From the NCBI RefSeq assembly GCF_016808095.1, contig NC_068973.1, forward strand, positions 28,390,077 through 28,454,076: a stretch of 64,000 bases of DNA, given 5' to 3'. Made by a program: the position numbers and the translations under genes. Every line of letters begins with the position of its first letter. Positions within the stretch are counted from its first letter, which is position 1. Positions 37,753 through 48,689 of this stretch are shown in pieces. The notes below the pieces were generated by a model. The model did no database searches and was not told where the DNA came from. It saw only the letters and a program-made list of their open reading frames with translations. The DNA comes from Vigna angularis. Lineage: Eukaryota; Streptophyta; Magnoliopsida; Fabales; Fabaceae.

Positions 37753-38090
37753 TCTATTAAAAGTAAGATCATTAAATAAAAGAGGAAGATTTAAAAAAAA
37801 TGTTTGATTAAAAAAATGTTTTGATAATTGAGAGCGCGTGAAAGTATATTAAACATGTATTCCAAACATTTAAAAAAAAATTATGCTATCAACTTATTTT
37901 GTAATATTCTTATTTTTCACTTTTCATTACAATACTCGTATTTTTAACATTTTCATTCTCTTTATTTATGTCTCTCGTCATATATTTTTTATTCAATCTT
38001 TTGATTAAATTAATTTATGTTTTTGGAAACTGAATTAATGTATTCATTATGAGTTGTTAATAAAAATAAAATCATCAAACATTGTAAGTA
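37230..38090. other. Intergenic DNA with a TA microsatellite
   Basis: It contains the presumed promoter of the minus-strand nucleotidyltransferase gene at its left end, although no clear TATA box was found. A TA run lies at 37693-37747. No gene is seen. Confidence 0.55.
37693..37747. repeat. (AT)n microsatellite
   Basis: About 55 bp of AT dinucleotides. Confidence 0.97.
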
Positions 38091-38098
38091 GAGCTGTC

Positions 38099-38618
38099 AA
38101 AACGGGTCATCCGGTCCGATCCGACCCGGCCCACCATGGGTTGGTCATTTAGTGAGCCAACCCAACCTGGTTCATTTATTAGCGAGTCAGAAAAATTCGA
38201 ACCCGGCTCGACCCATCACGAGTTGGTGGGTAACGAGTTGGCTCACTAGCTCACTTAATTACAATTTTTTTTTAAATAAAAAAAATTACAAACTTTCTAT
38301 AATACAAATCTAAACAAATTTCACTTGTGTTTAATTAATTTTGAAAATAAGAAACTTAAATAATTTTTTCAAGCAAAAACAAAATAATAAATATTTTTTT
38401 ATAAAATTAAAATTAATTTTTAATAAAATAAAATTAGGTAGGTGGGTTGGTGGGCCAACCCAGCCCACCACGGGTTCAACCCGCATGAGCCGGGTTTAAA
38501 CGAGTCAGGTTGAAATCTGACCCGCATAAAAAAAATACAATTTTTTCTAACCCAACCCGGCTCAAACCCGTGGTGGGCCAGGTTGGCTCGCAGGTTGTGA
38601 CCCATTTTGACAGCTCTA
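38099..38618. mobile_element. hAT-like MITE, 520 bp
   Basis: The terminal inverted repeats match at 20 of 21 bases (left TAGAGCTGTCAAAACGGGTC, right reverse complement TAGAGCTGTCAAAATGGGTC). Beyond them, GC-rich segments with acccggcccacca and its complement make much of the element able to fold back, around an AT-rich centre. There is no transposase. A TAAG tetramer abuts both ends (38095-38098, 38619-38622), but an exact 8-bp duplication is not seen, so the superfamily call rests on the terminal sequence. Confidence 0.8.
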
Positions 38619-39414
38619 TAAGTCTAAGTTATGAATAATAATAAGAAAAGAGTTTAATATTAATGAAGTATGAACAAAAAAATTGATGGATGTTTACTTT
38701 CAAGTTCTACAGAGAATTTAATATAACCAATCATTTTATCTAGCAAACATGCTGAGATCATGTTATAGTTTTGAGCAATAATATATATACATTTTAGTTT
38801 TGTCTGAATTTATTATATATTTGTTTTTTTTATCTCTTTTTTTATGACATCATATAATTTATAAATTTATTATTTTTATTCTCTCTCATTAATGTACCTT
38901 TTTAATGTCTATTAATATATTTCTAGAGTAAGTAAACTTGTCATTGAATAGTGTTTGATGTTTTTCATATTCATAAATAATACATGAAATAAGAATAAAA
39001 TAAATGAAACTAACTCAAATTGAATATAACTCAATCTTAACTATTTTACGAGTTTATTGAAAGTTTCTCATAACATATTATCGCAATAACTAATGTTTTT
39101 TATCTATAAAGTCTATGAATATTTATAAAGTCTAATTTTTTCATGTATTTAACAAATATTCAAACAGTAATTAACATATTATTATAAACAATTAATGTAT
39201 AAAGATATTGAAGATCCTACATCGAGTAAAGATAAAGTGAATTTATAGTATATAAATAAGTGTAAATCTCATTTTACAAGTCAATTTTGTAAGGTTAATT
39301 CAAGTTTAAAGTTCATATTTTAGGATGTTATTAGAGTTGAAACTTATCTTAAGAATATTTGTTGTTTATTAAGCTTATCATATTACTTGTTATCGGACTA
39401 CTATTGTAAGATCC

Positions 39415-40850
39415 AAGAAAAAATAATTATCTAGAAAGGTGGTGGATGAGATATCATGAATTTAAAATAATAGAAGATAAGTATCATTGAAGTGCAGTGC
39501 AGTGTAACACACTTGGTTAGAGTTCATTGTTATGGATTAGTGGTCATGTGATGGATTTTTATTATTTTTATTATTTGTTTATGTGCAAGTGTGGTGTGTA
39601 TTAATAGTTATAATAATTGTTGTGTATGTGTTTGATAAAATTTAATTAAAGTTGAAGAAATGAATTTAATGTTTTAATTAAAGTAGCAACAATAATTAAT
39701 TATATATCTTAAATGAGGTATTATATATATATATATATATTTGTATTTATATAAATAATATTTTGTGGAGTAGTTTTATTTTGTTGGTTCATGATATATT
39801 AAAATGTATTTATTTTTATTTAAAAACATGGAATTACGATTTTAAAATGGATTAAGTTGGTTATAGTAATATTATTTATAATATAATTTGACACTTATAT
39901 CCAATTATAATTGCATTTATATCCAATGAATAATTGCATTTAATGGTATTGTAGTGGTATTGTAGTGTTTAAAGATTATTGCATGGAAATACATTTATAA
40001 ATTTGATATTAAATATGGTTTAAATAGATACATAGTTTATATATATATATATATAAAAAAAGAGAGATATATGATTAGGATAATTACGAGATTATTCCGT
40101 TGTAATTATTTCAATATATATTTATGGCATGTATTATCATTCTTATATGTGTTAGTATGTTGTGACTAGTAATATACAAATTAAATATAATTTTAATTAT
40201 AAAATAATTGAGTTAATTGTGAGTTTCTTTATATATATATATATATATATATATTTATTGAATTGTAGTTTTTATATTATTTTGTTATATAATTGCTATA
40301 ATGGTTATAAAAATTAGTATGTATGGTTTTGATAATTTAATTAGAAGGCTTTGGATAATTTAATTGAAAAAGTGAGTTAATTAGAATTTTATAGAATATA
40401 TTATTTAAAGGCTTAACTGAACCAATTAAGATAAAAATAAGTTTATTTTCTAAAGATAATGATTTTTTATAAAAATTTGAAAAAATAAACTGAACAGAGA
40501 TATATATACTTCTTATTTATATCATGTTAGTATAGGAACTCTAGTCATCAGGAAAAAGAGACAAAAAAAAAATCCTATAATAGTTATAAAAGAAGTTTAA
40601 GTGGATAACATTATTTTCTGTCAAGGGAGAAGTCTAGGAGCCAAGCTCTTAGGAGGGTTTAGAAGATCTAGAACTCTTTTCTAGATTAAAGGTAGGAAGA
40701 CTTAACATGAGTTTCTTTCTATTATGGGTTCCTGTTTTGGGTTTGTGTATCCATTGTTTTAGTTTATTGGAATGATGGTGATCATGAACACATTACATGG
40801 GTGCTATGATGGGTATAATCTTTGTGAGGGGAGCTTACATTCTTGATTTC
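39415..40850 (+). mobile_element. Long LTR copy (5' end, degraded)
   Basis: It begins TGTAAGATCCAAG, matching the start of the solo LTR at 44547-47246 (read on the minus strand), and later contains a leader-like stretch with 'aggtaggaagactta' comparable to 'aggtaaggggagcta' in the other copies. The interior is AT-rich and carries three small TA runs (39722-39740, 40039-40055, 40230-40254). The 3' boundary is unclear, because another copy of the same family starts at about 40855. Confidence 0.5.
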
Positions 40851-40854
40851 CTAC

Positions 40855-41745
40855 TATAAGATCCATCAAAATATTAACCTTAATAAATAGTAATAATTTT
40901 CTCTTATTATTATTATTATTAGTAATAAATTTTTATGGGTAGAAGCGTGATTAATGGGCTTATATAAAAGAAAAATGATAAGTTAAATAAGGAATTGTGG
41001 TAACTCAAATGGTAATTACGCTTATAGGGGCATGAGTTCAAAGTGGATTAAAATAATAATTATTAGAAAAAGGGAAATGTAGGCCTATAAATAGGCAACA
41101 AGTGTTATGCAGAAACCAAAGTTAAGAGAACTTTAGTTTTTAGTTTGCAGAGTAGAGCTTCATCTGTCTTCGACCCAAAGAAGAATTCAAGAAAAGAGGT
41201 ATAGGGAGCTTTGTTATGAGAAAAGAAAGGATAGGAATTGTATTTCTTATTCCATCAGAAGAGAGTACAATTTTACATATATATAATTGTTTGAAACAAT
41301 ATATAAACGGAATATAAATATAAAAATAGAATATAAATATATGAAGATAAATGCACAGATATGAACGGAAAATAAATTAAATCTAATAAGCTTCATGATA
41401 GATGTATATTTTTAGGTTCATGATTCTGATTATATGAGTATGTTGGGTTTTAGTAATGTTAGTTATCTATCCACTTGTGAGTTTTGTTTTTTCTTGATTA
41501 TATTTTCCTTATTTTTTATTTTTCGAGTTATCTTAGTAAGATCTTAATCACCGGTTCATTTATCTTTAGATTAAGCTAAAATTTTTATATATGATTCCTG
41601 AGATATATTACTCCATTTTGATTGCTTAGAGTTTTAATTTGAGGTTTGTACTTAGAGAAATTAATTTTGAGTGACCTGATGACCACTTTAATTTTGTCTC
41701 TAAGTTACCTCGGTAAAATCTTAATCCCCACGTTGGATCTATAAA
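40855..41745 (+). mobile_element. Long LTR copy B (truncated, with an internal insertion)
   Basis: It starts TATAAGATCC (TG changed to TA) and has a TATA box in 'cctataaatagg' (about 41080-41092), a leader with 'aagaaaagaggtatagggagc' and then about one and a half of the 186-bp-type repeats (landmarks 41525 and 41702). Against copy A, about 170 bp at 41220-41390 are extra and look like a separate insertion ('attgtatttcttattccatcagaagagag...'). Homology stops near 41745. Confidence 0.65.
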
Positions 41746-43914
41746 TTCCAACACTTAATAATATTCAATTGACAAACCTTAATACTAATAATTTCCAAAC
41801 CCAAATACACTAACACAATATTTATACCACAAAATCAAACAATTGTGCATAAAGATAAAGAAACAAAGACTATCATAAAACATTTTTGTGTTTCATTACA
41901 TGTTTAACACAAGTGTTTCACATCTTTATTTTTTGTTGTGCTTATTTGTAAGAAGTATGGTAAGTCATTCTAAAAACACTTTTACCTTAGTAAAAAAAAT
42001 AGATTCCACTTAACAACATTTGTACTTAAGCATACAAACTTATGATAAGTAAACTTTTTTGTTTAGAATTATTATATCAACATTTAGGTATAAAGTAACG
42101 AATCATTATAATTGTTAATATCATTAAATTTGAGCAAACTTATGATAAGTAAACTTTTTTGTTTAGAATTATTATATCAACATTTAGATATAAAGTAACG
42201 AATCATTATAATTGTTAATATCATTGAATTTGAGTGATACAAACTTCTTTCCAATTTTTAACTATTTACTCAGATATAATATTGGTGAACATATAAGAGA
42301 AGTTAACTTTATCAAATCTTATATTCATTATGTATTCCATATGAGATTTATTATCATATTAGTACACTCATGTCATTTTTCATAGTGAGCAAAAATCTCT
42401 TTCACTTCATTATACATCAATTTTCACTACAAAAACATGAAGTTGTCATCAACAAGTAAATGAATAAGTTATGATGGGTCTCCCTCACAACATGTAATTC
42501 CCCTAGTTCTCTTAATAAATGTTGAACACCCCTTCACAACCAATAATTGAAATGGTAATCTTGCACGTGGTTAAGTTTTACTCTTCATGGGTATTTTTTT
42601 TTTCTTCTTATACATTAACACAACAACCAACCAACCAACCTACATTTTACTTATTAGGTACTCACAAAACATACATCGAAATACAAAAATACATACATGA
42701 CCACAACAAATACATTTATGACAGGCATACCCAAAATTAACTCCATTAATAAAAAGAGACACATGAAACCAATAAACTAAACACTCTTAAGGAAAGGGCT
42801 GAAGGGAGAGGAGAATGAACCTGAAGAAACAACAATTGATTAACTAAGAAATTAGGACATTGAAGAAGAGAAGATGCAATTGAGACTAAAGAAATAAAGA
42901 AGAAAGATAACTCAAGATGAATATAATCAAACACCCAAGTTTAGTTGCAATTGAATAAAAAACCAATGAACAAAGAATGATAATAGAATGTGTAACAAAG
43001 GATGCAACAAATAAAGGACACAAGGTAAACTACTTTAATAAATATCCCATTACCCTAAAATCGTAGGTAAATTTGACGACTGCTTTCATTCAAAATATTT
43101 TTACGTCATTTGCACCATTTTTCTAGCAACATCTTCAGAATATCATATTTATCCTTATCCCGATGGCCCTTAACAAATGTGAAAGTCACAATAACACCTT
43201 TTTCCATGAAACATAGGGAAACCACTCTGTCAATTCTTGAGTCACTTCCTTTATATGTCCATACCAATAAACTTAATGTATCTCTAACTTTTAAGCAAAT
43301 AGACTTACACTAACAACATGGGAAAAAAATCATATAATCTTTATGAGAAACTAAAATATAACGTGTTTCGTAAACTATGAAGCCCATACCTTACTTTATT
43401 GATGGGCTTGCAGTCTACATGTATGTTTTGTGGGAGTGGACCCACTATATGTTATTTTCCTTGGCTTAGTTTTATGGCTTTGAGGTGGGAACTTTTTTTA
43501 TGCTGATTGAAATCGTTAGTACTTGCATGACTTTTGATTTGAAAAAACTAATTAAAGGTCATTAGGTTGATGCACAACTTCACCTATATCCTCGAAAAAG
43601 AAATTTAAAATCATACTCCCTACACATAACTTTAGTTCAACTGATTATTTACAAAAGTTGTGCACCCTTTCAACAAAAAAAGTTAAATTGAAAATCATGT
43701 CTAATGATCATTACTTCAGCACCTTTTGGATTCTTACCCAAACATCATGAATCATGACTTTTCTTGATGAAGTGTTCTTACCATACACGACTTATCTAGA
43801 AGTTGTAAAATTTTTAAACCTATTATGGTAATTTTGGTATAAAAATACACCTATTTTGTAAAAGTGCCTCATTTTGGTTAAGCGAGGAAGGAAAGATACA
43901 CGGAGATAGAAAAT
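41746..43914. other. Intergenic DNA
   Basis: No gene is seen. It contains the 100-bp direct repeat described separately and a short CAAC-rich tract near 42620-42645. The other open frames are short and of low complexity. Confidence 0.55.
42036..42237 (+). repeat. 100-bp tandem duplication
   Basis: The block beginning 'acttatgataagtaaac' is repeated head to tail with a spacing of exactly 100 bp (42041 and 42141). I see only a few mismatches (for example taggtata against tagatata), so the duplication is recent. It is noncoding. Confidence 0.92.
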
Positions 43915-44546
43915 GTAACGCTCCGAAATTCAGGGTGTTACGGATTGTTCAAATACCGGAAATTTTAACTTTCTATCATAGCACGGAAATGTAATTTTCT
44001 AAACCTTTACATTTAAGCTTACATAATTTATTCAAAGCATACGAGTTCCAAAAGACTTATTGATAATGACATATTTTACCATGAATTCAGTAATGAATTA
44101 AGAGAAAATGCCAACCCTTCCTTAACTTTTTTCCTTGTAAATCCTAGTTTTCTTTAGGTTTGTTAAGTGGTTGCACCTTAAGCTCTAATGAGATATTTTG
44201 ATCACTAATCCCTGCTTTTATGTGCTTAAGGTAGTTGGAAGAAGTCTATGCATCAAATGAAGGAACTGGAAACCAAGGAAAGCAAGAAAAACAACAAAAA
44301 TGAAGAACCATAATTTACTGAAGCTAGCCCGGGCGCCCCTGGTCTATGGGGGCTTGAGCGCCAATGCATCATGATTTTCGTGCGCCTGAGCCCCCTTCCT
44401 TCTGGGGGGCTTGAGCGCCAACTTTACTGACATGGCAGATTTGCCCTATTTAACTCAGAGGCGCGATGAGCTTGACATCTTTTGACACCCAAACACATTT
44501 TCTCTCACTTGGAGCACTTGGAGGTGAGCTAGGAGTGTGGAAACAG
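43915..44546 (+). repeat. Left part of a noncoding LTR-like repeat, interrupted at 44546
   Basis: The sequence around 43918 ('tgtaacgctccg...gggtgttacgg') and the GC-rich block at about 44325-44420 with repeated 'gggcttgagcgccaa' are repeat-like. The interval is cut by the solo LTR at 44547-47246 and resumes at 47252, so both parts belong to one older repeat. The downstream part ('gggaaacgatattcgg', 'gatatacttgcc') resembles what I remember of legume Ty3/gypsy (Athila-like) LTRs; that identity is uncertain. Confidence 0.45.
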
Positions 44547-45054
44547 AGTAACACCCAAATATTTTAAAGGGTATTACTGATAGTAGAGACTAAATTAATT
44601 TGATATCTCATATAAACAATCAAACTTTATTTCAATTCCTCCAAAGTACAATACCAAACTTACAAACTTTAAACAATATAGTCTTCACCACTTAACATAA
44701 ATTTGAAATTTCAACTTATAAGTCTTACACAACATAATTTTTCCAATACAAATTTATTCCTTTTTTTTACAAAAATCCTTGAAAGTTTTTCCCCGCATCT
44801 CTCTCATCTCTAAGCTTTTTCAACCGCATCTGCAACATTATCTATTCACATATAACATGAGTTATATGATCTTAGCACAAACAAATAAGGGTAAGCCAAC
44901 CATATCATAAAATCATTAAACTTGTAATAAAAATATTTCAATCATGTATTTCTACAATTGATAAAATATCATTATCCCGATGTCATTAATTCATCATTAT
45001 CAAAATCATCTTTCTCATTTTCATAAACCTTACAAGTGTACCATGCTTACTCAC

Positions 45055-45245
45055 GAAGCCTTATGGTCAGACCGCTCTCTGCCTGCTTCCTTAAGCTTCA
45101 CCTGTATACTATGTCTTACTTTCTGAAGCCTTATGGTCAGACCTCTCTCTGCCTGCTTCTATAAAACTTATGAACCATATATTTATGTCAAAGCCTTATG
45201 GTTAGACCATTTTTTGCCTGCTTTCATAAACCTCGGGTGTTACTT
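45055..45245 (-). repeat. 65-70 bp tandem units in the solo LTR
   Basis: The block 'gaagccttatggtcagacc...tgcctgctt' occurs at 45055, 45125 and 45190. It corresponds in position to the 70-bp doublet of copy A (13707, 13777). Confidence 0.85.
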
Positions 45246-46274
45246 TGTTCATATCCAACTCTCATGGTATAAACCGAACATACTACTCCCAGTAGTAAAC
45301 ATCATTTCATAAGTAATGATTTCTCATATCCAATCCAACATTTCATAAAATCAACAAATCATACCCTCTTATCCACCTAACTCAATCATGTTCATTCTTT
45401 AATTATAAATTGACAATAACCCATTTTGATGTCAATACCCAAAATAAAGTAAACCTATTGTCAGATATCATACTTCATATTATAAACTCATTTTTTTTAA
45501 CAAGTATAACTCAACATATTTTCACCAATCAAAGGTCATAGATCAGCCAAAATACATCAACATGTCTTAGGAACTACATATTAAAATTTGGGCTCAATGT
45601 AGCGGTAAATATATATGAAGTTTTACCATGATAACTTTATGCATCTACAATCAACTTGTTTTATTTTATCTTCATCCTAGTAGAGATCTTTCTTTACCCC
45701 AATTGATCACCGGAGAGGACCCAGATGTCTGAACGCATCAAACTCACCTTCGACGCCAGCACATATGACTAGTCACAACTAACTGGACCAGGCTAGGGCT
45801 GCTCTATGATCAGGGATGTGCCAACTCAGGTTTTTAAGGTTCCTCTATCCTACCAACAAAGAAAGACCCTCAATAATTAACAATTGATTTATTTAAATTA
45901 TCTACCATGTTCTCTTATGCTCTAAATCTGAAATGCCAAATTTTAATATTTTCACTTCCTCTCACAGCAACCTCAAACAGTATCTATACATCTATTTAAT
46001 ATCCATATACAAGCTATTACAGAACCCTTACTCCAGACCTTCCAACAAGATCAATTTCAGCCAACAAACTCATTCAAAATAGATTAAATTCATCACATCA
46101 CAACATGTACTATTTTACAGTTTTAGTTATAACATCCAATATAATAAAAGTCATAAAACAGTTTCACAAGAGCACACCAGTTCAAAATTCACATGCATAT
46201 ATTTTTATAAAATAAATTCATACAAAAATAATTAGCTCCCCTTTACCATCAAATTAATCTTAATATAAAATTCA

Positions 46275-46620
46275 GGGGAAACAAGAAGTTGAATCTGGCA
46301 GAGCCGGTTAGACAACTTCTCATCCTTCCAAAAATACAATATAAATAAGAAATAAAAAAGTATGGGGAAATAAGAAGTTGAATCTGGCAGAGCCGGTTAG
46401 ACAACTTCTAATCCTTCCAAAAATACAATGTAATTAAATAATAAGAACAATAACAGGTCTGGGGAAATAAGAAGTTGAATCTGGCAGAGCCGGTTAGACA
46501 ACTTCTAATCCTTCCAAAAATAAAACGAATAAGGAAAACAATAAAAAGTATGGGGAAACAAGAAGTTGAATCTGGCAGAGCCAGTTAGACAACTTCTAAT
46601 CCATCCAAAAATACAAAAAT
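46275..46620. repeat. Four tandem units each with a GAAGTTG/CAACTTC stem
   Basis: Units begin with gggg at 46275, 46364, 46461 and 46552 (spacing 89, 97 and 91 bp). Each contains a nearly invariant core of about 40 bp, AGAAGTTG ... CAACTTCT, an 8-bp perfect inverted repeat separated by about 21 bases including 'tggcagagcc(g/a)gtta'. The linkers between cores are AT-rich and diverged, so the stem core looks more conserved than its surroundings. Confidence 0.92.
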
Positions 46621-47251
46621 AAACAACTAATAACATACAAATGGCATAACATAATCAATATCATATTTTACAACTATCACACTTGGATCTAAACGTAGAA
46701 GCATGTTCTCATTCAAAATTCAAGATCATACAGAAACACGATACTTCATATTCAAGATTGAAGATCAGACAAGAGCAAAATATTGCATATTCAAGACTCA
46801 AGATAATACAAAACGAAATACTCAAGGTTAGCTCCCCTTACCTCTATTACAGACTTAATCTCCTCGTTCTCTGAAAACTTCCAGAATATCCCCTTTGCAA
46901 CTAGAAATTCTTCCAACTCTCTTCTCTCAAAATTTTCTAAGTTTTTTGGTGTAAATTTTCAGCCTCCCCCCTTGGCTATTTATAGCAAAAAAATTTACTA
47001 TTCATTTTTACTATTCATTTTAACTATTCATTTTTTTTTATTCATTTTACTATTACAAAAATAATTTTTTATTTACAATTTGATGAATTCTGATCTCTTA
47101 TGACTCAAAGCTATGTGGAATACTTATCCCTTCCAAAAATATTTTTTTTTTACTATTAACTTTTTAGTATTCACAATTTACTATTCACTTTTTACTTTTT
47201 TTTTTAATCTAGTATCTGACTTACAAATATTTTCAAGGATCTTACAAACAG

Positions 47252-48259
47252 TCCATCTTCTTCCTTGGGTCTTCTTCCTTCTTCCATTTCTACCATTGTT
47301 GTAAGTTCTAGCTCTCCATTCATGGAGAGCTAGTTTCATTGTTGTTGGGGGATTGATGTAGCCACTGAAATCTTATGTAAACTACTTTGTTTTGAATGAA
47401 TTTATGCCTCTATCATTGATTGTGAGTGTTTAATTATTTTTCTTAATGCTTGTTGTGAACTAGCTACTCATGACACGATTTTAGGGTTTGCTTGATATTG
47501 GAAAATGTTGGGTAAATCTGGACATGGATTAAACACCTAAAGGAAATAGTATCTAGGGATAGAACTAGGACTTTTGGTTGTCTTAAATCTCAATTCTTAA
47601 TGCGGAAATAATTGTTAGGTCTTCCAAGGGATTGGAGCCTAATAAAGAAGTCTAGGCTCTCTCTATCAAGGGATTAGGTTTGAGTAATTTAGTAGATTGA
47701 CATTGACATATTAATGAAGAGGAAGTGATTTTCTTTACATAAGAGTGAAGTAGGTGAAATCATACCCCCAACTATACCATTCCATATCATTTCAAATCTT
47801 CCCATTTCCAAGTGTTTGAGTATCAAAGATCACTTTTATCATTTATGTTGCATGTTTACTTTAGTTGCACTAAAACCCAAATTATGAAGCATTCTTTAGT
47901 CTGAGTTAGTTGGAAATTATACGATTGTTTGGTGACACGAGTCTCTTGGGAAACGATATTCGGTCTTACCGGTTTTATTATTTGAAACGATTTGATATAC
48001 TTGCCAAAGTCTCAACACTTATCCAATTACATTATTTAAAATAATGAAACTAACGAAGGAAATAAAATAACTCCAATTACATTGTCTTAAATTTGAACAA
48101 AAATAACTTTAAATAAAAATCTCAAGTCTGTCCTCCATCATATCTCGAATTTATCATGCCTCAACAATATCTGCAACACCATCTGCTCATGTATAACACA
48201 ATATATGATTATCATCGATAATTTCATATACAAACACACAAGCACAAACATGTATGAGG
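47252..48259 (+). repeat. Right part of the interrupted noncoding repeat
   Basis: It continues the sequence interrupted at 44546. It contains a palindromic stretch (tagctctccat/atggagagcta, about 47309-47332) and a late block with 'cgagtctcttgggaaacg' near 47937. No coding region is present. It may be the end of an LTR or leader of a Ty3/gypsy element; boundaries are unknown. Confidence 0.45.
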
Positions 48260-48264
48260 TAAGT

Positions 48265-48681
48265 TGTGACATCCGGGCACTGACGAAGGCGGGGAGTGAC
48301 GCCGGTGCAAGAGGCATGGTGCAGGGGGCACAGACAAGGAGCGACTCCTGGCAGCTTCGGGTGGAAGGGGTCCATGGACGAATCGAACATACACCGGAAT
48401 GAGAGGGATCCAGAGACTGTGTAGGTATGGGACTATACAGTTAAAGGATAGCTTAAAGGAATTGATTTGACTACTCATATCACCAAATGCATTTGCTTTT
48501 CGGTAGCCTAACTCATAAGAACTCCATAGTTAAGCGTGCTTAGCTTGGAGTAATTCTGGGATGGGTGACCTTCTGGGAAGTTTTCCCAGAAAGTGTGCGA
48601 GTGAGGACAAAGCACACTGGAAAGCCTGGTGGTGATCTGTGGGGGCAGTCAATGGTCTCTGTGAGTTGCCGGGGCGTTACA
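48265..48681 (+). mobile_element. Solo LTR carrying a 5S-rRNA-like promoter (Cassandra-like)
   Basis: 417 bp start TGTGACATCCGGG and end CCGGGGCGTTACA, flanked by the exact 5-bp duplication TAAGT (48260-48264 and 48682-48686). From about 48508 to 48595 the sequence follows plant 5S rRNA: 'agaactccatagttaagcg' (box A region), then 'gggatgggtgacc' (box C) and 'ctgggaagt'. LTRs that carry 5S sequence with RNA polymerase III boxes are the defining trait of Cassandra TRIM elements. No second LTR or internal domain is nearby, so this is a solo LTR. It is not a functional 5S gene, since the 5S match is partial. Confidence 0.85.
48508..48595 (+). promoter_or_regulatory. 5S-rRNA-like internal promoter in the LTR
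   Basis: The match covers the middle and 3' part of 5S rRNA, with box A (AGTTAAGCG), a degenerate intermediate element and box C (GGATGGGTGACC). The middle (cttagcttggagtaattct) differs clearly from the usual 'cttgggcgagagtagtact'. RNA polymerase III activity is not certain. Confidence 0.75.
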
Positions 48682-48689
48682 TAAGTTAC

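Larger units (their letters stand above)
44547..47246 (-). mobile_element. Solo LTR, 2.7 kb, with exact 5-bp target duplications
   Basis: Read on the minus strand it begins TGTAAGATCC (47246) and ends GGGTGTTACT (44547), and it is flanked by the exact duplication AACAG (44542-44546 and 47247-47251). It carries AATAGT-like arrays, a TATA box (minus-strand CTATAAATAGCC, about 46978-46989), a leader ending at 'gtaaggggagctaac' (about 46830), four hairpin units (46275-46620), a region like the 186-bp repeats, and three 65-70 bp units (45055-45240). No internal retroelement genes lie beside it, so it is the product of LTR-LTR recombination. The last base differs from the usual CA end. Confidence 0.85.

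Noticed and set aside
48187..48478. Open frames over the 5S-bearing LTR
   Set aside because: The higher GC of the LTR lengthens chance frames; the DNA is explained by the LTR with its target duplications.
48508..48595. Functional 5S rRNA gene
   Set aside because: Only the middle and 3' part match, the interior differs, and it sits inside an LTR; no tandem 5S units are present.
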